DNA from: JBBQUN01 sp963717115
GTDB lineage: Bacteria; Actinomycetota; Acidimicrobiia; Acidimicrobiales; SZUA-35
DNA: 64,000 nt
NCBI GenBank assembly: GCA_963717115.1
Contig: CAVQVO010000020.1
Location: 930,001-994,000, forward strand
Direction: 5' to 3'
Shown: one piece after another, positions 34,520 to 43,932 of the stretch
Layout of the letters: each line of letters opens with the position of its first letter
Numbering within the stretch: position 1 is the stretch's first letter
Program-made: the position numbers and the translations under genes
Notes under the pieces: model-generated
Seen by the model: the letters and a program-made list of their open reading frames with translations, nothing else
Told to the model about the DNA's origin: nothing
Database searches by the model: none

Positions 34520-36247
34520 CTACTCGGAGACCGTGATCTGCTCCCAGAGGATCAGACCCTGGTTGGTCTGCGGGAAGTTCGTGATCCGCTCCTGGTTGTA
34601 GGCGTAATCGCCGCGGTACCAGTTGATCGGAATGGCCATGGTCTGCTCGTTCAGCAGGATGCGCTCGGCATTCTGGAACAGTTCGGCGGCCTTGTCCTTG
34701 TCGGTCGTGGCCTTGGCCTCGTCGACCAGCGCATCGAATTCCTCGTTGACGAAACCGAAGTTGTTGCCGTCGAGGGCCGAGCCGTGGAACAGGTCGAACA
34801 TGAAGTTGTCGTAGGTCGGGTAGTCGGCGAACCAACCGGCCCGGCAGATCACACAGGCGCCGTCGGCCAGCTCCGAGAAGTAGGTCTCGGACGGGAACGG
34901 CTGCGCCTCGGCCTCGATCCCGACCTGGGCCAGGTTGTCGAGGATGATCGCGATCACGGGCTCGTGGCCGGCGTCGGCGTTGAACTGGATCGGGATGGGT
35001 CCGTCCTGCACGCCGCCTTCGGCCTTCCACTCCTCGAAGAGGGCAGTGGCCTGCTCGACGTCGTACGAGCAGAACTCGCAGATGTCGGGGATGAAGCCGG
35101 GGATGCCTTCAGGGGTGATGCCGGTCGAGGTGGTGCGGCTGTCGTTGTAGACGGCCGTGTTGATCTCGTCGCGGTTGATCGCGGCCGAGATGGCCTGACG
35201 GAGCTTGAGGTTCTCGTCGCCACCGATTGCGGGAGCCCGGCCGTTGATCACGAAGTGATACGAGCCGAGGATGCTGACGTCGAGGGTGGTGCCGTAGTTG
35301 GCTTCGGCGTCCTGGATGCGTCCCGGAGGAATGTTGGCGTTGTCGCCTTCCCCGGCCTCGAAGGCGTTGAACCCGGTGTCGGGGTCGGCCTGCGTGCGGA
35401 ACGTGATCTTGCTCAGACGCCCGTCCCAGGTCTCGCCGTTGAAGTCACCGGCCCAGGAGTCGTTCTTGACCAGGACGATTTCCTCGTCGGTCCGGGGCGA
35501 TTCCATGGCGTAGGGACCGTTGCCGATCATGATGTCGTTCTCCCAGTCCTCGCCGGCCTCGATGGCGGCGTCGGGCACGGGGAAGAAGAGCTGGAAGCCG
35601 GCAACCGCGTCGAAGGCCGAGTACGGCGCATCGAGGGTGACGGTCAGGGTGCGGGTGGCGTCATCGGCCGCGACACCGGAGATGGTGTCGGCTTCGCCGG
35701 CGAGTCGCTCGGTGCCGCCGTCGATGAAGGTGATCAGGTAGCTGTAGTCACCGGCGAGGTCGGCGGCACGTTCCCAGGACTTCTGGAAGGTGCTGGCGTT
35801 GATCTCGTCGCCGTTGCTGAAGGCTGCGCCCTCACGGATGTGGAAGGTCCACACGCTGGCGTCGTCGTTCGGGGTGACCTCGTCGGCGACGAGGGGCACG
35901 AACTTCGGGTTGAGCGGATCGCTCGCATCGATCTCGGTCAGGCCGTCGTAGACGGCGTTGATGACCTGATAGGCGTCGAGGGTGCTGTTCAATGCGGGGT
36001 CGATGTGTTCGGGCGGATCGCCGACGAACGTGCCGAGGTCGACGAACTCTCCGCCACCGGTCGAAGGAGCGGGATCTTCGCCGCCCTCGGTGGTTTCGGT
36101 GCTGTCGTCTCCGGCGGCTGTGGTCGTGGTGTCGCCACCGTCGTCGGTGCTACTGCCCTCACTGTCACTTCCACCGCATGATGCTGCGACCATGCTGATG
36201 GCGAACAGTGCAGCGAGCAGCCGTACGAGCTTGCTCTCCCTGATCAT
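34520..36247 (-). CDS. oppA: Oligopeptide-binding lipoprotein OppA (SBP family 5)
   Basis: 575 residues from ATG at 36247, selected for the AGGAG site 8 nt upstream. Signal peptide with lipobox (SMVAASC), a Ser/Thr/Glu-rich linker, then the family-5 fold: DPALNSTLDAYQVINAVYDG, WTFHIREGAAFSNGD and ENLKLRQAISAAINRDE. Four cysteines pair up late (CEFC, CVIC). It is intact and is the first gene of the opp operon, with 102 bp to oppB. The 190-bp region upstream, up to tpiA, should hold the promoter. Confidence 0.92.
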   Translation of the reverse strand: MIRESKLVRLLAALFAISMVAASCGGSDSEGSSTDDGGDTTTTAAGDDSTETTEGGEDPAPSTGGGEFVDLGTFVGDPPEHIDPALNSTLDAYQVINAVYDGLTEIDASDPLNPKFVPLVADEVTPNDDASVWTFHIREGAAFSNGDEINASTFQKSWERAADLAGDYSYLITFIDGGTERLAGEADTISGVAADDATRTLTVTLDAPYSAFDAVAGFQLFFPVPDAAIEAGEDWENDIMIGNGPYAMESPRTDEEIVLVKNDSWAGDFNGETWDGRLSKITFRTQADPDTGFNAFEAGEGDNANIPPGRIQDAEANYGTTLDVSILGSYHFVINGRAPAIGGDENLKLRQAISAAINRDEINTAVYNDSRTTSTGITPEGIPGFIPDICEFCSYDVEQATALFEEWKAEGGVQDGPIPIQFNADAGHEPVIAIILDNLAQVGIEAEAQPFPSETYFSELADGACVICRAGWFADYPTYDNFMFDLFHGSALDGNNFGFVNEEFDALVDEAKATTDKDKAAELFQNAERILLNEQTMAIPINWYRGDYAYNQERITNFPQTNQGLILWEQITVSE

Positions 36248-36437
36248 GTACGTCTCTCCTTTGATGTTCACGGCGCCATTCGGCAACCGCTTGGATCGCC
36301 GTGGTACCGGACGAGTCCGGCGCCACGTCGAGCCCGCCGAAGACTACCCCCATCGGCAGGGCGAAGGTGGTGACGTCACCGACAAGTGACACGTCGGTAA
36401 CACGGAGCCGATCGCCGTCCGACCTCGGCTTCGGGCT

Positions 36438-37220
36438 TCAACCTGCAGTACGAAATTGAACGATCCGGGCGAAGGAGTCGGCCTCGAGCGAGGCGCCCCC
36501 GACGAGTGCCCCGTCGATGTCGGGCTGAGTCATCAATTCGTGGGCGTTGGAGGGCTTGACCGAGCCGCCGTACTGAACGCGAACCGACTCGGCCGCCTCG
36601 TCGCCGAAGGCGTCGCGCACGGTCTGCCGAACCACCGAACACATCGACTGGGCGTCCTCGGCGGTGGCGGTCCTGCCGGTCCCGATCGCCCAGATCGGCT
36701 CGTAGGCGATCACCAGGCCGGCCACCTGTTCGGCGGTCAGGCCCGACAGGCCGGCGAGGACCTGTCCTTGCACCTTGGCCTCGGCCCCGCCGGCCTCGCG
36801 CTCGTCGAGGGTCTCACCGCAGCACAGGATGGGGGTCATCGACGCAGCCAGGATCGCCTTGACCTTCGCATTGACCATCTCGTCGGTCTCGCCGAAGATC
36901 TCGCGTCGTTCGGAGTGGCCGGCGATCACGTAGCGGACATTGAGCTTGGCCAGCATCGAAGGGGCGACCTCACCGGTGAAGGCTCCCTTGTCCTCGAAAT
37001 GGCAGTGCTGCGCGCCGACGAGGAACGGCAGTCGATCCGAGTCGATCGCCGTCTGCACGGTCCGGATGTCGGTGAACGGGGGGTGCACCGAAACGTCGAC
37101 CGCTTCGATGTCGTCCTCGGTGACGAGGTAGCTGAGTTCTTGGACCAGCTTCAGCGCCTCGAAGTGGTTGAGGTGCATCTTCCAGTTTCCGCTGATCAGC
37201 GGCTTGCGCTTCGTGGTCAT
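36438..37220 (-). CDS. tpiA: Triosephosphate isomerase
   Basis: 260 residues, usual length. Catalytic residues are all visible: Lys in SGNWKMH, His in IAGHSERR and Glu in AYEPIWAIGTG; the phosphate-binding loop YGGSVKP and GALVGGASL follow. It interconverts dihydroxyacetone phosphate and glyceraldehyde 3-phosphate in glycolysis. AAAGGA precedes the ATG. It follows pgk by 70 bp in a gap-pgk-tpiA glycolytic operon. Confidence 0.98.
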   Translation of the reverse strand: MTTKRKPLISGNWKMHLNHFEALKLVQELSYLVTEDDIEAVDVSVHPPFTDIRTVQTAIDSDRLPFLVGAQHCHFEDKGAFTGEVAPSMLAKLNVRYVIAGHSERREIFGETDEMVNAKVKAILAASMTPILCCGETLDEREAGGAEAKVQGQVLAGLSGLTAEQVAGLVIAYEPIWAIGTGRTATAEDAQSMCSVVRQTVRDAFGDEAAESVRVQYGGSVKPSNAHELMTQPDIDGALVGGASLEADSFARIVQFRTAG

Positions 37221-37290
37221 GGGTGGAGTCCTTTGCAGGGGTCGGGTGAAGCCGTGTTCCTTGGGATGGTTCCGGGTTCGGTCGGATGGG

Positions 37291-38421
<1,131 letters not shown>

Positions 38422-38426
38422 GGCGC

Positions 38427-39440
38427 CTAGGCCTGGTTGGCTGCGCCGACGATGAGGCCGAGGTCGACCAGGCGGTTCGAGTAGCCCCACTCGTTGTCGT
38501 ACCAGCCGCACACCTTGACCAGCGTGCCCTGGGCCATGGTCATGCCACCGTCGAGGGTGCACGACGCCGGCGACGTGACGATGTCGGAGCTGACGATGGG
38601 CTCCTCGGTGTAGTCGAGCACGCCGGCGAGGGGACCCTCGGATGCCGCCGCAGCGTAGGCGGCGTTGATCTCGTCGATCGAGGGCGAGCCCTTCAACACC
38701 GCGGTGAAGTCGGTGATCGAACCCGTGGGGATCGGGACCCGGAGCGAGGTGCCGTCGAGCTTGCCCTGCATCGACTGGAGCACCAGACCGGTGGCCCGGG
38801 CGGCCCCGGTCGAGGTGGGGATGATGTTGATGGCCGCGGCCCGGGCCCGACGGAGATCCTTGTGCGGACCGTCGACCAACGACTGGTCACCGGTGTAGGC
38901 GTGGATCGTGGTCATCAGGCCCTGCTCGACGCCGAAGGCGTCGTCGAGCACCTTGACCATCGGGACGAAGCAGTTGGTGGTGCACGAGGCGTTCGAGACG
39001 ACCTTGTGCTGGGCCGGATCGAAGTCGCCGTCGTTCACGCCGACGACGAAGGTGCTGTCGGCGCCGTCGCAGGGGGCCGACACGATCACGAACGGAGCGC
39101 CACCGTCGAGGTGGCCCGCTGCGGCGCTGCGGCTGTTGAAGATGCCCGTCGACTCGATCACGACGTCGACTCCGAGATCACCCCAGGGCAGGTCGGCCGG
39201 ATTGCGCTCGTTGAGGACCTTGAGCACGTCGCCGTCGACCGAGATCCCGCCCTCGACGGCCTTGATCTCGTTCGGCAGGCGCCCGAGCACCGAGTCGTAC
39301 TTGAGCAGGTGCGCCATGGTCTCGAGCGCCCCGAGATCGTTCACGGCGACGAAGTCGATGTCGGCTCCGGCGAGCTTGGCGGCACGGAAGAAGTTCCGTC
39401 CGATCCGACCGAATCCGTTGATCCCGACGCGAATGGTCAT
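38427..39440 (-). CDS. gap: Glyceraldehyde-3-phosphate dehydrogenase
   Basis: 337 residues. The NAD-binding GINGFGRIGRNFFRAA, catalytic Cys in SNASCTTNC, His in TTIHAYTGDQ and the C-terminal WYDNEWGYSNR are canonical for the type I enzyme. AGGAAGG precedes the ATG. It begins the glycolytic operon. The upstream neighbour is yvcK, 92 bp away; most actinobacteria have whiA between them. Confidence 0.98.
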   Translation of the reverse strand: MTIRVGINGFGRIGRNFFRAAKLAGADIDFVAVNDLGALETMAHLLKYDSVLGRLPNEIKAVEGGISVDGDVLKVLNERNPADLPWGDLGVDVVIESTGIFNSRSAAAGHLDGGAPFVIVSAPCDGADSTFVVGVNDGDFDPAQHKVVSNASCTTNCFVPMVKVLDDAFGVEQGLMTTIHAYTGDQSLVDGPHKDLRRARAAAINIIPTSTGAARATGLVLQSMQGKLDGTSLRVPIPTGSITDFTAVLKGSPSIDEINAAYAAAASEGPLAGVLDYTEEPIVSSDIVTSPASCTLDGGMTMAQGTLVKVCGWYDNEWGYSNRLVDLGLIVGAANQA

Positions 39441-39532
39441 GTGTAATCAGCCTTCCTGAGGTGGTGATGACGAACACACCGGTCGGGGGTCCGCCGGACG
39501 GCTGGACCCGTCGGGGCGCCGTCTCGGCAACC

Positions 39533-40438
39533 TTAACGGGTTGCGAGGTCCTGGAGAACCGGGCCGAGCTTGCGGGCGTCGTGACCCCAACCGTCGGGAC
39601 CGCCGACATCGGCGACCACGAGGCGAACCTCGACCTGATCGACGCGCGGCGTGCCGGTCTGGGCGACCACGACATCGACCCCGATGCCGTGCTGGGCCAG
39701 GGTCTCGAGGTGTTCGGGCAGTTCGAAGCCCCGGGCCTCGCCCTTGTCGTTCGCCACGTTCGCCACGAAGACCCGGAGGGCCTCGGTCTGGGCGATCGCC
39801 TGGCGCAGGTCGGGTACGGCGGCCACGGCGAGCACGCTCGTGAAGAGCGACCCCGGTCCGATGATCACCAGATCGGCATCGAGAATGGCCTGAACGGCGG
39901 CTGCCGGCGCCGACGGGTCGGCGGGTTCGAAGCGGAGATTGCGGATGTTCGTTGCCCGCTCGATCGTGACCTGGCCCCGAATCGGGCCCTCGTCGGAATC
40001 GGCCATCAAGGTCACCGATCCGAGCGTCGCCGGGTAGATCGTGCCGTGGGCACCGACCAGCCGAGCCACCTCGGCGATCGCCGCGCCGAAGTCGCCGGTG
40101 GCGTTGGCGAGCCCGGCGATCAACAGGTTCCCGATCGGGTGACCCGCGAGGTCGCCGGCGTCGAAGCGGTGCTCGAGGCTCCTCGCCAGGAGACTGTCGT
40201 CGGTCGCCAGCGCGGACAGGCACCGTCGCAGATCTCCGGGGGCCGGGATCCCGAGGTCGCGACGGATCTTGCCACTCGACCCGCCGTCGTCGGCCACCGA
40301 CACCACGCCGAAGAGGTCACCGGCGAAGGAGCGGGCGGCCTGCAGCGACGCCGCCAGTCCGTGTCCGCCGCCGAGCACGACGACGCGTGGGCCCGAGCGG
40401 GGATGCCGGGTCGACCCCGCCGTTTCAGCGGTCGACAT
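39533..40438 (-). CDS. yvcK: Gluconeogenesis factor YvcK / CofD-like protein
   Basis: 301 residues. The nucleotide-binding start VVLGGGHGLAASLQA, SVADDGGSSGKIRRD, PIGNLLIAGL and IIGPGSLFTSVLAV match the YvcK/CofD-like family. YvcK binds UDP-GlcNAc and links central carbon metabolism to cell-wall synthesis. The start overlaps the end of rapZ by 14 bp, as in other Gram-positive genomes. It lies directly before gap, without the usual whiA. Confidence 0.93.
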   Translation of the reverse strand: MSTAETAGSTRHPRSGPRVVVLGGGHGLAASLQAARSFAGDLFGVVSVADDGGSSGKIRRDLGIPAPGDLRRCLSALATDDSLLARSLEHRFDAGDLAGHPIGNLLIAGLANATGDFGAAIAEVARLVGAHGTIYPATLGSVTLMADSDEGPIRGQVTIERATNIRNLRFEPADPSAPAAAVQAILDADLVIIGPGSLFTSVLAVAAVPDLRQAIAQTEALRVFVANVANDKGEARGFELPEHLETLAQHGIGVDVVVAQTGTPRVDQVEVRLVVADVGGPDGWGHDARKLGPVLQDLATR

Positions 40439-41267
40439 CGCGATGTTTCACTCGGGGCATCCAGCCACGCTGTTTGAGCGCGGTCGCCACGTGCTCGGCG
40501 ACGGCCACCGATCGGTGATGCCCACCGGTGCAGCCGAACGCGATGTTGAGGTAGGCCCGGCCCTCCTCGGCGTAGGCCGGGAGCAGTTCCTCGAGCAAGG
40601 CGTCGAGGCGTTCGAGGAACGCCGGCGCCCGCTCGCCGGCGAACACGAAGTCCTGGATCACCGGGTCGGTTCCCCGCAACGGTCGGAGCGACTCGTCCCA
40701 GTGTGGATTCGGCAGGAACCGGCAGTCGATCACCATGTCGACGTCGAGCGGGACACCGTGCTTGAACCCGAACGACGAGATCGTCAGGTTGAGGCCCTCG
40801 GCGGACGTGGCGTCGGAGAACTGCATGGCCATCCGGGCACGAAGCTGGTGGGGGCTCAGCGACGACGTGTCGATCACCAGATCGGCCAGCGTTCGCGCCG
40901 ACTGCAACTGGTTGCGTTCGTTCTCGATCTTGTCGATCAGGCTGCCGCCCGCCGATTGGACCGGATGACGTCGCTTCGTGCTCTCGAACCGACGCACCAG
41001 GACGTCGGTGCTGGCCTCGAGAAAGAGGATCCGGACGTCGTTCCGTTCGGTCCGCAGCAGATCGATCGCGTTCGCGAGGTCTTCGTCGGCGGCCGCCATC
41101 ACGAGTGCGACCTTGTCGTAGGTCCCGCCACCCGAGGCCAACTCGGCGACCTTGGGCAGCAGGCTGACGGGCAGGTTGTCGATGACGAACCAGCCGAGGT
41201 CCTGGAGCGCGGTGCCGGCGACGGTGCGACCCGCCCCCGACAGCCCGGTCACGAACACGAGTCCCAT
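40425..41267 (-). CDS. rapZ: RapZ/YvcJ-family nucleotide-binding protein
   Basis: 280 residues. P-loop TGLSGAGRTVAG, DLGWFVIDNLP, a Walker-B-like LFLEASTDVLVRRFESTKRRHP and the C-terminal domain with FGFKHGVP, DMVIDCRFLPNP and IAFGCTGGHHRSVAVAE. The P-loop has Arg where GKS is usual (GAGRT), a substitution seen in some actinobacterial members. In enterobacteria RapZ controls glucosamine-6-phosphate synthase via small RNAs; actinobacteria lack that RNA system, so the role here is uncertain. Part of the uvrC-rapZ-yvcK cluster. Confidence 0.93.
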   Translation of the reverse strand: MGLVFVTGLSGAGRTVAGTALQDLGWFVIDNLPVSLLPKVAELASGGGTYDKVALVMAAADEDLANAIDLLRTERNDVRILFLEASTDVLVRRFESTKRRHPVQSAGGSLIDKIENERNQLQSARTLADLVIDTSSLSPHQLRARMAMQFSDATSAEGLNLTISSFGFKHGVPLDVDMVIDCRFLPNPHWDESLRPLRGTDPVIQDFVFAGERAPAFLERLDALLEELLPAYAEEGRAYLNIAFGCTGGHHRSVAVAEHVATALKQRGWMPRVKHRDVDR

Positions 41268-41268
41268 G

Positions 41269-41997
41269 TCAGCGTGCCTCTCCGGTGCGGCGGGTCACGA
41301 GCACCAGGAGCCGCGGCACCGTCGCGGCGTCGGTGTATTCGGGGGCCAGGGCCAAGAACCCGGCCGGCGGGGCCGGTTCGAGCATTCGCTCGAGCACCAG
41401 GCCGGCTGCCGACAAGGCATTGACGTAGCGGGACAGCGGCCGGTGGACGAAGCGCACGAAGACGTCCTTCTGGACCTCTTCGATGGTCGCCGCCTCGTCG
41501 AGGTAGGGGCCGATCCGCCAGTACTGCTCGGGCGGATCGAGGATCTGGTCGTCGATCCAGCCGCTGCCCGGGGTCTGGAGCAGCGGGTGGTTCAGCAGGA
41601 ACACGAACCGCCCACCGAGCCGGATCACGCGTGCCACCTCTGCGATGGCCTCGTCGACCTCGTCGATGTGTTCGAAGACCAGGCAGGCGACGGCGGCTTC
41701 GAAGGATCCCGCGGCGAATGGCAGGGCCGCCGCCGCACCCAGCAGGTAGCGGGGCCCTCCCGCCCGCTCGACCGCCGTGGCGATCTGGGCCGGGAAGGGG
41801 TCGATGCCGACCACGGCGCTTCCCTGAGCGGCGAGCACTCGGGCCACCTGTCCCTCGCCCGCACCGATGTCGAGGATCGTGGAGGACCCGGTGAGTTCGG
41901 CGGCGATCAACGGAAGGATCTGTTCGGTGTATTCGGGATCGACGCCGTCGGTGAACTCACGCTGCCACCAGTCGGTCAGTACGGGGTCGCTCCACAC
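41269..41997 (-). CDS. SAM-dependent methyltransferase (class I)
   Basis: 242 residues. Motif I is ILDIGAGEGQVARVL, then VVGIDPFPAQI, the AALPFAAGSFEAAVACLVFEHI block, and ARVIRLGGRFVFLLNHP, which together mark a Methyltransf_11/25-type enzyme. It sits between uvrC (39 bp) and rapZ (1 bp) on the same strand, so it belongs to this operon, an unusual addition to the uvrC-rapZ pair. The substrate is unknown; small molecules are usual for the subgroup. Confidence 0.85.
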   Translation of the reverse strand: MWSDPVLTDWWQREFTDGVDPEYTEQILPLIAAELTGSSTILDIGAGEGQVARVLAAQGSAVVGIDPFPAQIATAVERAGGPRYLLGAAAALPFAAGSFEAAVACLVFEHIDEVDEAIAEVARVIRLGGRFVFLLNHPLLQTPGSGWIDDQILDPPEQYWRIGPYLDEAATIEEVQKDVFVRFVHRPLSRYVNALSAAGLVLERMLEPAPPAGFLALAPEYTDAATVPRLLVLVTRRTGEAR

Positions 41998-42036
41998 GGC
42001 GCCAAGCCTAGGGCCCGGCCGCTGCCGTCGAGACCG

Positions 42037-43896
42037 CTAGGTCATGCCGTGGGTCTTGTCGTAGACGGCCTCGGCCACGGGATCGGGGAGCCAACTGAGC
42101 GCCTTCAGCGTGTCGAGGGTGGCCCGGCGGACCTTGGTGATCCCCCCGAGTTCGTCGAGCAGGCGTTGCTTCCTGGTGGGCCCGAGGCCGGGGATGTCGT
42201 CGAGGACGGACACCGTCATCCGTTTCCCCCGGAGGTTCCGGTGATAGCTGATGGCGAAGCGATGCGACTCGTCGCGCAACCGTTGCAGCATGTAGAGCGC
42301 CTCGGATTGCCGAGGGATCCGCACCGGGTCGGGCCGGTTCGGCAGGTACACCTCCTCGTATCGTTTCGCCAGCGAGGCGACGGGGATGGTGTCGATCAGG
42401 TCGAGTTCCTCGAGCACCTTCATGGCCGAGGTGAGCTGCCCCTTGCCGCCGTCCACGACGAGGAGCTGGGGCGGATACTGGAACTTGCCCCGCTCCGACA
42501 CCGGCCGGTCGAGGTCTTCCTTGTAGGCCGTCAACCGGCGTCGAACGACCTCCTCCATGGCGGCGAAGTCGTCGTTCTGATCGACGGTCTTGATCTTGAA
42601 ACGGCGGTATTCGCGCCGGTTGGCGAGTCCGTCCTCGACCACGACCATCGAGCCCACGTAGTCGGTTCCCTGCAGGTGGCTCATGTCGAAACACTCGATC
42701 CGCAGCGGTGCGGCCGGGAGGTCGAGCCATTCCTTCAGTTCGTTGAGGGCCCGCGCCCGACTGTTGTGGTCGGTGGCCCGCTTCATCCGATGCCGGGTGA
42801 ATTCCTCTTCGGCGTTCTTGGTGACCGTCGCCAGGAGTTCCCGTTTGTCGCCCCGCTGCGGCACGCGGATCGCCACGTTGGAACCCCGCAGCATCGACAG
42901 CCACTCCTCGTAGAGCGCCGTCTCGGACGGTTCGGTGGGGACCAGGACGACCTTGGGCATGCCCTGCACCGGTTCCTCGTCGTAGAGGCCTTCGAGCACC
43001 TTGTCGATCAGTTCGTGCTCGTCGAGTTCCTCGACCCGATCGATCACGAAACTGCGACGGCCGACCACCCGGCCCTTGCGGACCACGAAGATGAAGACCA
43101 ACGCCTCGAGATCGTCGGCGGCCATGCCGATGACGTCGAGGTCGTCGTTGTTCTCGCCGACCATCTGCTGCTTGGCGACGGCCTTCTTGACGGTGGCGAT
43201 GCGATCCCGCAACCGGGCCGCCTGCTCGAACTCGAGTTCCTGCGCGGCCTCCCGCATGGAGTTCTCGAGCCGCAGGATCACGGGCTCGGTGTCGCCAGAG
43301 AAGAACTGGCAGAGGTCGTCGACCATGGTCTGGTACTGCTCGGGGGTCACCTCGCCGACGCACGGGCCCGAGCACTTCTCGATGTGGAAGAGCAGGCAGG
43401 GCTTGCCCAGCTTCTTGTGTCGCTCGAGCTTGTTGTCGGAACAGGTCCGGACGGGGAAGGTGCGCAAGAGGGAATCGAGGGTGTCGCGGATGGCATAGGC
43501 GTGGGCGTAGGGGCCGAAGTAGCGGGTTCCCTTGCGCTTCCGGCCCCGCATCACCCGCGGCCGGGGCCACTCGTCGTCGAGGCTCACGGCAAGGTACGGA
43601 TAGCTCTTGTCGTCGACGAGGCGGACGTTGAACCGGGGGAGGTGCTCCTTGATGAGGTTGTACTCGAGCATGAGCGCCTCGACCTCGTTGTCGACCTGGA
43701 TCCACTCGACCGATTCCGCGGTGGCGACCATCTGCGCCGTTCGCACATGGAGGTTGCCGGGGTTCTGGAAGTAGTTCGACAGACGGGACCGCAGCGACTT
43801 GGCCTTCCCGACGTAGATCACCCGGCCTTCGGCGTCGCGGAACTGGTAGGAGCCGGGGGCGTCGGGAATGCTTCCGGCGGGAGGTCGAGCAACCAT
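42037..43896 (-). CDS. uvrC: Excinuclease ABC subunit C
   Basis: 619 residues from ATG at 43896; an in-frame ATG ten codons upstream is possible. GIY-YIG nuclease domain at the N-terminus (PGSYQFRDAEGRVIYVGKAKS), Cys-rich linker (CLLFHIEKCSGPCVG), UVR motif near residue 205, RNase-H-like endonuclease half (IECFDMSHLQGTDYVGSMV, LLVVDGGKGQL) and C-terminal HhH repeats (DIPGLGPTRKQRLLDELGG). It makes both incisions in nucleotide excision repair with UvrA and UvrB, which are encoded at the far end of the window. No frame interruption. Confidence 0.97.
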   Translation of the reverse strand: MVARPPAGSIPDAPGSYQFRDAEGRVIYVGKAKSLRSRLSNYFQNPGNLHVRTAQMVATAESVEWIQVDNEVEALMLEYNLIKEHLPRFNVRLVDDKSYPYLAVSLDDEWPRPRVMRGRKRKGTRYFGPYAHAYAIRDTLDSLLRTFPVRTCSDNKLERHKKLGKPCLLFHIEKCSGPCVGEVTPEQYQTMVDDLCQFFSGDTEPVILRLENSMREAAQELEFEQAARLRDRIATVKKAVAKQQMVGENNDDLDVIGMAADDLEALVFIFVVRKGRVVGRRSFVIDRVEELDEHELIDKVLEGLYDEEPVQGMPKVVLVPTEPSETALYEEWLSMLRGSNVAIRVPQRGDKRELLATVTKNAEEEFTRHRMKRATDHNSRARALNELKEWLDLPAAPLRIECFDMSHLQGTDYVGSMVVVEDGLANRREYRRFKIKTVDQNDDFAAMEEVVRRRLTAYKEDLDRPVSERGKFQYPPQLLVVDGGKGQLTSAMKVLEELDLIDTIPVASLAKRYEEVYLPNRPDPVRIPRQSEALYMLQRLRDESHRFAISYHRNLRGKRMTVSVLDDIPGLGPTRKQRLLDELGGITKVRRATLDTLKALSWLPDPVAEAVYDKTHGMT

Positions 43897-43932
43897 CGCC
43901 TCGATCCTACGGGGTGAGGACGACATCAAGAA

